5,979 nt of DNA from Actinobacteria bacterium BACL4 MAG-120820-bin23 (GTDB lineage: Bacteria > Actinomycetota > Actinomycetes > Nanopelagicales > Nanopelagicaceae), in the NCBI GenBank assembly GCA_001437855.1, contig LIBD01000054.1:1-5979 (forward strand), in the 5' to 3' direction. Made by a program: the position numbers and the translations under genes. Positions 1 to 4,687 of the stretch are shown here, piece by piece. A model generated the notes under the pieces. It made no database searches. It saw only the letters and a list, made by a program, of their open reading frames with translations, and had not been told where the DNA came from. Every line of letters begins with the position of its first letter. The stretch's first letter is position 1.

Positions 1-197
1 TTAAATACATCTAATGCAGCCTTTGCTCGCTCTTCGGTATCAGACTCAATAACCACCTTTGCCCCAGACTTTTCGATCTTGGTGCCTGTATTTTTGAAAT
101 CAAATCGAGTGGCTAGCTCTCGATCGCACTGGTTGAATGCGTTATCTAACTCCATTTGATCAATTTTTGAGACGATATCGAAACTACTGTCGGCCAT
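1..197 (-). CDS. yajQ: YajQ-family nucleotide-binding protein, N-terminal part (cut by left edge)
   Basis: Translating the minus strand from the ATG at 197-195 gives 65 codons open to the window edge, so the C-terminal part is missing. The start MADSSFDIVSKIDQMELDNA and the later RFDFKNTGTKIE block match the conserved N-terminus of the YajQ/UPF0234 family (SFDIVSE.D, then RFDF). Family members are about 160-165 residues, so roughly 40% is visible. They are small cytoplasmic proteins with two ferredoxin-like folds; reported ligands are GTP, tRNA and, in Xanthomonas, cyclic di-GMP. No ribosome binding site precedes the ATG. A TAAAGT hexamer lies 6 nt upstream, so translation is probably leaderless. 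The gene is divergent from the lldD-like gene with 49 nt between the start codons. Family assignment is confident; the ligand in this organism is unknown. Confidence 0.9.
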   Translation of the reverse strand, partial: MADSSFDIVSKIDQMELDNAFNQCDRELATRFDFKNTGTKIEKSGAKVVIESDTEERAKAALDVF

Positions 198-203
198 GTC
201 TAT

Positions 204-209
204 ACTTTA
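204..209 (-). promoter_or_regulatory. Putative -10 element of yajQ (leaderless)
   Basis: The minus strand reads TAAAGT ATAGAC ATG, so a -10-like hexamer ends 6 nt before the start codon. Transcription would then begin at or next to the A of the ATG. No clear -35 hexamer or Shine-Dalgarno is visible. The call rests on this spacing alone. Confidence 0.4.
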
Positions 210-233
210 CTAGTTAAATCATGCTGCTATAAC
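206..233 (+). promoter_or_regulatory. Putative promoter of the lldD-like gene with extended -10
   Basis: An extended -10, TGCTATAAC, lies at 225-233 (TATAAC at 228-233). A -35-like TTTACT is at 206-211, with a 16-nt spacer. The predicted transcription start near 240 leaves a very short leader before GTG 247 or TTG 253. It overlaps the yajQ promoter on the opposite strand, so the two divergent genes may compete for RNA polymerase. Confidence 0.5.
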
Positions 234-246
234 AACTGCGACTGGA

Positions 247-1491
247 GTGAATTTGAGTAAGGTAAAGATTAAGCGCCGTATTCCAAGTCCTAAAGATTTA
301 GCGCAACTACTTCGGTTTAGGAAATTTATATTTAGCCCTACAAAGAGACGATTATCAAAAGCTTTAACAATTTATGATTTACGAGATATTGCCAAGCGCC
401 GAACACCACAAGCTCCATTTGATTACACAGATGGGGGAGCAGATACTGAGTCGAGTTTAATTAGGGCAAGAAATGCATACGAGAAATTAGAGTTTCAACC
501 AAATATATTGCGCAATGTTAAAGATTTAGATCTATCGGTAAATATGTTGGGCAAAGTTATGAAAATGCCCATTGGCATTGCACCGACAGGTTTTACTCGG
601 ATGATGCAAACTGAGGGTGAGTATGCCGGAGCATGCGCAGCTGCTGATGCTGGAATTCCTTACACGCTTTCTACTATGGGAACTAGGTCAATAGAAGATG
701 TAGCAAATGCAGCACCAAATGGGCGAAATTGGTTTCAACTTTACATGTGGAAAGATCGCGATCGAAGTATGGCATTAGTTGATCGAGCTAAAAAATCTGG
801 CTTTGATACCTTAGTTTTAACAGTTGATGTTCCTGTTGCAGGAGCCAGATTGAGAGATGTTAGAAACGGAATGACAATACCTCCCTCACTAACTGCTAGA
901 ACAATAATTAATGCAATTCCAAGACCTGCATGGTGGATGAATTTTTTAACAACAGATCCACTGAAGTTTGCTTCTTTGGATTCCTGGAATGGAACAGTTG
1001 CTGAACTTCTAGATTCAATGTTTGACCCAACAGTTACGTATGAAGATTTAAAATGGATTAGAGATCAATGGCAAGGAAATCTAGTAGTAAAAGGTATACA
1101 GAATGTGAGCGATGCGGTTAAATCAATAGAATCAGGAGCGGATGCAATTATTCTTTCCAACCATGGGGGAAGACAATTAGATCGAGCACCAGTTCCACTA
1201 CATTTATTACCTGAAGTTGTAAAAGAGATTGGCAATAAAGCCGAAGTGCATGTTGATACTGGAATAATGCATGGCCAGGATGTGGTTGCAGCGTTAGCGG
1301 CTGGAGCTAAGTTCACCTGGATTGGGCGTGCTTATCTTTATGGATTAATGGCAGGTGGAAAATCTGGTGTTGATAAATCATTAGAAATATTTCGGATCCA
1401 AATTACCAGGACTATGAAATTATTAGGCGTCAGCAATGTAGCTGAATTGAATCCTGACCATGTTAGATTCATCGCAAGATACGCTGATTAG
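247..1491 (+). CDS. lldD: FMN-dependent alpha-hydroxy-acid dehydrogenase, L-lactate dehydrogenase (LldD2) type
   Basis: This 414-residue protein oxidises an (S)-2-hydroxy acid, most likely L-lactate to pyruvate, with FMN. Electrons probably pass to the respiratory chain at the inner face of the membrane. It is a TIM barrel with the full catalytic set of the glycolate oxidase/LldD family: Y60 in FDYTDGGA, the APTGF flavin loop (112-116), Y166 in FQLYMWKDRD, D194 in LTVDVP, R201/R203, K282 in VVKGI, and H306 and R309 in SNHGGRQLD. The FMN-phosphate segment is VDTGIMHGQD (336-345), with Met where glycolate oxidase has Arg. I recall the same Met in mycobacterial LldD2, which this protein resembles along its length. 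GTG 247 is the longest start; TTG 253 has GGAG 5 nt upstream and is an equally good choice. Glycolate or another 2-hydroxy acid is a possible alternative substrate. The gene stands alone between yajQ and tRNA-Tyr. Confidence 0.92.
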   Translation: MNLSKVKIKRRIPSPKDLAQLLRFRKFIFSPTKRRLSKALTIYDLRDIAKRRTPQAPFDYTDGGADTESSLIRARNAYEKLEFQPNILRNVKDLDLSVNMLGKVMKMPIGIAPTGFTRMMQTEGEYAGACAAADAGIPYTLSTMGTRSIEDVANAAPNGRNWFQLYMWKDRDRSMALVDRAKKSGFDTLVLTVDVPVAGARLRDVRNGMTIPPSLTARTIINAIPRPAWWMNFLTTDPLKFASLDSWNGTVAELLDSMFDPTVTYEDLKWIRDQWQGNLVVKGIQNVSDAVKSIESGADAIILSNHGGRQLDRAPVPLHLLPEVVKEIGNKAEVHVDTGIMHGQDVVAALAAGAKFTWIGRAYLYGLMAGGKSGVDKSLEIFRIQITRTMKLLGVSNVAELNPDHVRFIARYAD

Positions 1492-1502
1492 TAATATAAC
1501 TT

Positions 1503-1529
1503 TTGGTAAACAACCAATTAGGCTTTAGA
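1503..1529 (+). promoter_or_regulatory. Weak candidate promoter for tRNA-Tyr
   Basis: A TTGGTA (1503-1508) and a TTTAGA (1524-1529) are separated by 15 nt, slightly short of the optimum, and lie 22 nt before the mature tRNA 5' end. The same stretch holds a 5-bp inverted repeat, TTGGT/ACCAA (1503-1507 and 1513-1517), with no T-run after it. This does not make a convincing terminator for the upstream gene. Confidence 0.25.
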
Positions 1530-1551
1530 CTTCGCTTCGCTTAACAATCCT

Positions 1552-1636
1552 GGCGGGTTGCCCGAGCGGCCAATGGGAGGGGACTGTAAATCCCCCGGCT
1601 CTGCCTTCGAAGGTTCAAATCCTTCACCCGCCACCA
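1552..1636 (+). tRNA. tRNA-Tyr (anticodon GUA), class II, CCA encoded
   Basis: The cloverleaf can be drawn by hand. The acceptor stem GGCGGGT (1552-1558) pairs perfectly with ACCCGCC (1626-1632). The anticodon stem GGGGA/TCCCC (1579-1583, 1591-1595) closes a CTGTAAA loop with GTA at 1586-1588. The long variable arm has a GGC-TCT-GCC stem (1597-1605). The T-arm GAAGG/CCTTC (1609-1613, 1621-1625) holds TTCAAAT. Discriminator A1633 is followed by a genomic CCA (1634-1636). The long variable arm with a GUA anticodon is typical of bacterial tRNA-Tyr. Its 3' end faces the convergent sulfotransferase gene, 14 nt away. Confidence 0.97.
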
Positions 1637-1650
1637 CTTAATTTATAAGT

Positions 1651-2598
1651 TTAATTCCCGTAGGTTGCTATTCCTATTGATTTTAATCTTTCAATCATTT
1701 CCGAGTACTTCTGGTCAAAAATAGGATCTGCCACTTCATTTTTCCAGCGTCCACTAGATACAGCAGCTATAGTCATCTTTGAATTAAAAAAATTTTTCAT
1801 TTTTGGCGAATCCTCAATACCTAAGAATTCAAGTAGTTGTAAGTAAGTCTCTTCTCGTTTATCGATCACTAAATCTTCTAACTTTATAGTTATCTGTTGG
1901 CTATCAGGTATTGCACTAAGACATTTATAGCCATTGGTAAGTCTTTTTTCAATCCACTCTATTCCCTCAAGTGCTGTATTAGGTCCCCAATTCTTAGTAA
2001 GTAAAGAGGAAATAACATCCCTAGGATCTCGCATCATATTAATGAATTTAGCGTTGGGAATAACTCTTATAATTCTGGTGGCATTAGCAATATTTAATGG
2101 AGTTGTTTCTACCCAGTACTTTTCTTCCCCTGCAGTATCTTGGTTAGATATCAATCCCAACATAAATTGGTTAGCAGCTTTAACTCGGTCACGGCGGTAA
2201 TTTTTTCTCAGCCGATTAAGTAATCTTTCAAGCTTTAATTTTGTAATTCCTGAAGTTAACCCCCTGCCATGAGGTGGTGGAGCATCAATTTCCCACCATT
2301 TGCTCCAAACCAAATCCAAAAACTCACTGAATTGTTCTCGGTCTTTCCTTTTCCTTTTTCGATAGGTTCTGTAATTTAGGATTGAAACTTTATTTTGAGG
2401 TTCATCAATATTTTTGTGGCGACTAAAAGTAAAGTCTAATAGGCCTCCAGGATTTGCCAAAAATTTAATCTCGGTAGGCAAGCTCGTTCTAATTTCTGGA
2501 TGTTCATTTAAAAGGTCACCGACAATTGTTGTTCCACTACGCCCAGTACCACCAATAAATATAGGGATTGGATTAAATTTAGTTACTAACTTAGCCAT
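1651..2598 (-). CDS. Sulfotransferase family protein (PAPS-dependent)
   Basis: The 315-residue product has both signatures for binding 3'-phosphoadenosine-5'-phosphosulfate. The 5'-phosphosulfate loop is GGTGRSGTT at residues 16-24. The 3'-phosphate site is MMRDPRDVISS at 188-198, with R190 and the Ser pair. KLEDLVID (239-246) and GRWKNE (283-288) are also typical of the sulfotransferase_3-like group. The enzyme should transfer sulfate from PAPS to a hydroxyl or amine; a glycan or glycolipid acceptor is inferred from the neighbouring glycosyltransferase. There is no signal peptide or membrane segment, so it is probably cytoplasmic. A basic stretch (YRKRKRKDR, 79-87) is notable. ATG 2598 places the P-loop close to the N-terminus, as is usual for the family, and has no Shine-Dalgarno. 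The gene is divergent from the GT28-like gene (148-nt gap) and convergent with tRNA-Tyr. Family is confident; the substrate is unknown. Confidence 0.88.
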   Translation of the reverse strand: MAKLVTKFNPIPIFIGGTGRSGTTIVGDLLNEHPEIRTSLPTEIKFLANPGGLLDFTFSRHKNIDEPQNKVSILNYRTYRKRKRKDREQFSEFLDLVWSKWWEIDAPPPHGRGLTSGITKLKLERLLNRLRKNYRRDRVKAANQFMLGLISNQDTAGEEKYWVETTPLNIANATRIIRVIPNAKFINMMRDPRDVISSLLTKNWGPNTALEGIEWIEKRLTNGYKCLSAIPDSQQITIKLEDLVIDKREETYLQLLEFLGIEDSPKMKNFFNSKMTIAAVSSGRWKNEVADPIFDQKYSEMIERLKSIGIATYGN

Positions 2599-2604
2599 GG
2601 GATA

Positions 2605-2610
2605 AGATTA
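2605..2610 (-). promoter_or_regulatory. Putative -10 element of the sulfotransferase gene (leaderless)
   Basis: The minus strand reads TAATCT TATCCC ATG, placing a -10-like hexamer 6 nt before the start, the same spacing as at yajQ and the GT28-like gene. No Shine-Dalgarno and no good -35 are visible. In such AT-rich DNA the hexamer could be fortuitous. Confidence 0.35.
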
Positions 2611-2734
2611 AACCTAATTTAATAGATATCTACTTACCACCGCAAAAATTCTTGAAATTACTCCAAATATCTGAAGAATAATAGAAAATATTGCTCACTA
2701 TCAAGCAAGTAAATGAATCTAATTTCAGTTTAGT

Positions 2735-2740
2735 TATACT
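2735..2740 (+). promoter_or_regulatory. Putative -10 element of the GT28-like gene (leaderless)
   Basis: TATACT is followed by AAATAC and then ATG 2747, again 6 nt between -10 and start codon. The hexamer matches the -10 consensus at five of six positions. No -35 consensus is evident at 16-18 nt, and no Shine-Dalgarno precedes the ATG. Initiation at or beside the A of the ATG is the simplest reading. Confidence 0.5.
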
Positions 2741-2746
2741 AAATAC

Positions 2747-4141
2747 ATGCAGAAGCCAACCATAATTTTAGCTACAAGTAATGGTATTGGCATGGGTCAT
2801 CTAACGCGTTCAAGTGCAATTGCTGCTGAGTTAAAAGAATTTTCAGACCCAATAATAGTCTCAATGGCAGCAGGCGTTATCGAAGTACCAAAAATTGCTG
2901 GCGTTCAATTTGAATATATCCCTGGTAGGGATAGAAAGTGGATGAGACGTTTAGAGTGGGATGCATACCTTCGAGATCGACTAGTTGCGTTAATCGATGA
3001 AACAGATGCGTCAATAGTAAGTTTTGATGGGGTGGTACCTTATCCAGGAATAATCAGCATTAAACGATTAAGACCAAAAGTTAAATTAGTTTGGGTACGA
3101 AGAGGTTTTTGGCAGAACACTCCTCGGAAGTATGTGCTTAAGCTGCAATCACAAATGATGGATTTAGTTGTAACTCCGGGTGATTTTGGTCAAGATTATG
3201 ATAAAGGTCCAACTACAAATAGAAACGATTCTGTACTTGTAAAACCTATATCAATCTATAAACCAGAATTATCTTTTAACAAGCAACAGGCTCGCCAGGA
3301 GTTAGGTTTAGATTTAAATCGTCCAGCCATACTTGTGCAATTAGGAATAGGAGAGGCGGATTTAAACTCCAAATTAACTGCTGCATTATCAGGGTTAACT
3401 TCGTGGCCAAATTTACAAGTTGTCTTAACTAAGGATCCAATAACCTCTTCTGGTGAGAATCTGGCACCTTCGGGATTAGAAATTAAGGTGGTTCGATATT
3501 TTCCACTAGCTAATGTCTTAAATGCTTTCGATGCTGCAATTTGTGCTGCTGGTTATAACAGCGTTCATGAAGAACTAGCTGCAAAAATCCCAACCTTATT
3601 TATTCCAAATGTAAGAGGAACTGATAATCAAGCAGCCAGAGCTAAGTGGGCGGCAGATAATAAAATGGCGTTAACTGTGGATCAATCTAATTTAGAGGAA
3701 ATTAGAGAGAATGCAAGACTACTTTCATCTGAAGAGCTTAGAAATGAACTTACTTTAAATTGCGCTAAATTACCTCAGGTAACCGGTGCTATAGATGTTG
3801 CTGAAATATTTAAGGATTTACTTAATAAACCAGCAAAAAATCGTTCAGAAATAAATAGTACCTTACTCAAACTTAAACTTAAAAATACTTTTGGCCGAGG
3901 TTGGCGAAGAACTGCATTTTCATTACTACAACTTTTATCATACGCATACAGATCATTAAAGCCATACAAAAATGAATCTAGCAGCAATGTCAGCGAGATA
4001 AATTTGGTTGAGATTGATCAGCGAGATGAATTACATAAATTAATAAAAAATCAAAGCCCATTTGAGCACCTTATTGTTGGAGCTTCAACTACATATAAAA
4101 ATAGGCGTATTGAGATTGCAAAAAAGGCTTACTTAAAGTAA
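2747..4141 (+). CDS. MurG/GT28-like glycosyltransferase with C-terminal extension
   Basis: This 464-residue protein has the two-domain GT-B layout of MurG-like, UDP-sugar-dependent glycosyltransferases. The N-terminal strand and glycine loop are IILATSNGIGMGHLTRS (6-22), with the GMGH motif that contacts the acceptor or phosphate. The C-terminal Rossmann half begins near RPAILVQLGIGE (192-203). The nucleotide-sugar region is CAAGYNSVHEELAAKIPTLF (266-285) followed by IPN..GTDNQ (286-294), which matches the glycosyltransferase_28 C-terminal domain. The core ends near residue 360; about 100 basic residues follow that I do not recognise. No signal peptide or clear membrane helix is present. ATG 2747 directly precedes the first beta strand. 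It is unlikely to be the cell-division MurG, which is normally in the dcw cluster. With the divergent sulfotransferase it probably builds a sulfated or otherwise decorated surface glycan (inference). Confidence 0.82.
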   Translation: MQKPTIILATSNGIGMGHLTRSSAIAAELKEFSDPIIVSMAAGVIEVPKIAGVQFEYIPGRDRKWMRRLEWDAYLRDRLVALIDETDASIVSFDGVVPYPGIISIKRLRPKVKLVWVRRGFWQNTPRKYVLKLQSQMMDLVVTPGDFGQDYDKGPTTNRNDSVLVKPISIYKPELSFNKQQARQELGLDLNRPAILVQLGIGEADLNSKLTAALSGLTSWPNLQVVLTKDPITSSGENLAPSGLEIKVVRYFPLANVLNAFDAAICAAGYNSVHEELAAKIPTLFIPNVRGTDNQAARAKWAADNKMALTVDQSNLEEIRENARLLSSEELRNELTLNCAKLPQVTGAIDVAEIFKDLLNKPAKNRSEINSTLLKLKLKNTFGRGWRRTAFSLLQLLSYAYRSLKPYKNESSSNVSEINLVEIDQRDELHKLIKNQSPFEHLIVGASTTYKNRRIEIAKKAYLK

Positions 4142-4152
4142 TTTGGCTGTAA

Positions 4153-4182
4153 TTCGTAATTCATAAAGGTGGGTTGTATCCT
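4153..4182 (+). promoter_or_regulatory. Candidate promoter for the tRNA-Thr/tRNA-Met/rpmG unit
   Basis: TTCGTA (4153-4158) and TATCCT (4177-4182) are spaced 18 nt apart and end 13 nt before the mature tRNA-Thr 5' end. The -10 is fair and the -35 is poor. The 54-nt gap between the GT28-like stop and tRNA-Thr contains no recognisable terminator, so read-through from upstream is also possible. Confidence 0.3.
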
Positions 4183-4195
4183 TAGTCAGCACTTC

Positions 4196-4268
4196 GCCCC
4201 CTTAGCTCAGTCGGTAGAGTGTTTCCATGGTAAGGAAAAGGTCAACGGTTCGATTCCGTTAGGGGGCT
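4196..4268 (+). tRNA. tRNA-Thr (anticodon GGU)
   Basis: The acceptor stem GCCCCCT (4196-4202) pairs perfectly with AGGGGGC (4261-4267), with discriminator T4268. The D-stem is GCTC/GAGT (4205-4208, 4217-4220). The anticodon stem TTTCC/GGAAA (4222-4226, 4234-4238) closes ATGGTAA, with anticodon GGT at 4229-4231. The T-arm AACGG/CCGTT (4244-4248, 4256-4260) holds TTCGATT. No CCA is encoded (the next bases are CGA). It is followed after 34 nt by tRNA-Met, a pairing seen upstream of rpmG in many actinobacteria. Confidence 0.97.
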
Positions 4269-4302
4269 CGAACACAATTTAATATAGAAGAGAAATAAGT
4301 TT

Positions 4303-4376
4303 GGCGGGGTAGCTCAGCTTGGTAGAGCAAGCGGCTCATAATCGCTGTGTCGTGGGTTCAAATCCCGCCTCCGCTA
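4303..4376 (+). tRNA. tRNA-Met (anticodon CAU), elongator type
   Basis: The acceptor stem GGCGGGG (4303-4309) pairs with CTCCGCT (4369-4375), including two G-U pairs, with discriminator A4376 and no encoded CCA. The D-stem is GCTC/GAGC. The anticodon stem AGCGG/TCGCT (4330-4334, 4342-4346) closes CTCATAA, with CAT at 4337-4339. The T-arm is GTGGG/CCCGC around TTCAAAT. The stem lacks the three consecutive G-C pairs of initiator tRNA and has a paired 1-72 position, so it is not the initiator. A tRNA-Ile2 with lysidine-modified CAU is formally possible, but the position beside tRNA-Thr and rpmG favours elongator Met. Confidence 0.93.
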
Positions 4377-4404
4377 CAAGTACTACAGAACCAAAATTAC
4401 GATA

Positions 4405-4422
4405 GAAATTGATATCAATTTC
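4405..4422. repeat. Perfect 18-bp palindrome upstream of rpmG
   Basis: The bases GAAATTGATATCAATTTC read identically on both strands. The element starts 29 nt after the tRNA-Met 3' end and lies 81 nt before the rpmG start. It has no following T-run on either strand, so it is not a normal terminator. It may be a binding site for a dimeric regulator or, as RNA, a 7-bp hairpin with an ATAT loop. Function is unknown. Confidence 0.6.
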
Positions 4423-4429
4423 AGTAAAT

Positions 4430-4453
4430 GGTGCAGGTCAGGTAACCTCACCT
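4430..4453 (+). promoter_or_regulatory. Leader hairpin region of rpmG with two alternative pairings
   Basis: GGTG (4430-4433) and AGGT (4435-4438) can pair with CACC (4449-4452) and ACCT (4445-4448). This gives an 8-bp stem with one bulged C and a 6-nt loop. A competing fold pairs AGGT+AGG (4435-4438, 4440-4442) with CCT+ACCT (4446-4448, 4450-4453) around one C-C mismatch. No U-run follows. It could be an RNA processing site separating tRNA-Met from the rpmG mRNA, or a translational control element. Confidence 0.45.
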
Positions 4454-4460
4454 CATAAGA

Positions 4461-4478
4461 AATTAACAAAAGTTAATT
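4461..4478. repeat. 7-bp inverted repeat in the rpmG leader
   Basis: AATTAAC (4461-4467) and GTTAATT (4472-4478) are perfect inverted copies around an AAAA loop, ending 13 nt before the rpmG Shine-Dalgarno. The stem is AT-rich and weak as RNA. It may be an operator half-site pair or chance in AT-rich sequence. Confidence 0.4.
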
Positions 4479-4491
4479 TAACTACAAGGCT

Positions 4492-4496
4492 AGGAG
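4492..4496 (+). promoter_or_regulatory. Strong ribosome binding site of rpmG
   Basis: AGGAG lies 7 nt before ATG 4504, an ideal Shine-Dalgarno. It is the only strong one in the window. This fits rpmG being translated from an mRNA with a long leader, unlike the leaderless upstream genes. Confidence 0.8.
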
Positions 4497-4503
4497 CTCA
4501 ACT

Positions 4504-4674
4504 ATGGCAAGTAAAAGTGCAGATGTTCGTCCGAAAATTACAATGGCATGCGTTGAGTGTAAAGAGCGCAATTACATAACCCGTAAAAACCGCCGCAATG
4601 ATCCAGACCGGCTAGAGTTGAAAAAATTCTGCCCGCGTTGTAAATCTTCTCAGCTTCACCGCGAAACACGTTAA
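4504..4674 (+). CDS. rpmG: 50S ribosomal protein L33 (bL33), zinc-binding form
   Basis: The 56-residue product begins MASKSADVRPKITMACVECK and ends SSQLHRETR. That is the full length and sequence pattern of bL33, a small protein of the large ribosomal subunit near the E site. Two CxxC pairs (C16/C19 in CVEC and C43/C46 in CPRC) make it the zinc-binding (C+) form, used when zinc is sufficient. The RNYITRKNRRNDPDRLELKK segment (22-41) is the usual basic rRNA-contact region. AGGAG 7 nt upstream fixes the start. The gene follows tRNA-Thr and tRNA-Met and precedes the GT2-like gene by 13 nt, so it probably shares transcripts with both. In many actinobacteria this rpmG is followed by MaoC-type dehydratase genes and then murB. 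Confidence 0.96.
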   Translation: MASKSADVRPKITMACVECKERNYITRKNRRNDPDRLELKKFCPRCKSSQLHRETR

Positions 4675-4687
4675 TTAAAGCCCGCCG

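Noticed and set aside
1065..1316. 83-codon minus-strand open frame inside the lldD-like gene
   Set aside because: It lies wholly within a well-supported gene, has no recognisable domain and no upstream signals; it is a shadow of the plus-strand coding sequence.
1530..1542. CTTCGCTTCGCTT short tandem repeat before tRNA-Tyr
   Set aside because: Fewer than three copies of a 5-base unit; too short to carry meaning.
1612..1622. 11-base GGTTCAAATCC shared by tRNA-Tyr and tRNA-Met as a possible att duplication
   Set aside because: The shared bases are the conserved T-arm found in most tRNAs and do not extend to the 3' end sequence, so they do not indicate integration.
1636..1650. ACTTA/TAAGT inverted repeat as a terminator for tRNA-Tyr
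   Set aside because: The stem is only 5 bp, AT-rich, overlaps the encoded CCA, and lacks a proper T-run.
1934..2200. 88-codon plus-strand open frame with hydrophobic stretches inside the sulfotransferase gene
   Set aside because: The hydrophobic look comes from reading the antisense of the PAPS-site region. No ribosome binding site or family resemblance supports it.
2414..2605. 63-codon plus-strand open frame over the sulfotransferase N-terminus
   Set aside because: It is antisense to the P-loop coding region and has no independent evidence.
3775..3987. 70-codon minus-strand open frame inside the GT28-like gene
   Set aside because: Shadow frame without start signals or domain; the plus-strand reading is clearly coding.
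4435..4453. Resemblance of AGGTCAGG-TAACCT to the DtxR/IdeR iron box
   Set aside because: The half-sites look similar, but the spacing is one base short of the known 19-bp box and the outer arms differ. The RNA hairpin reading explains the symmetry equally well.
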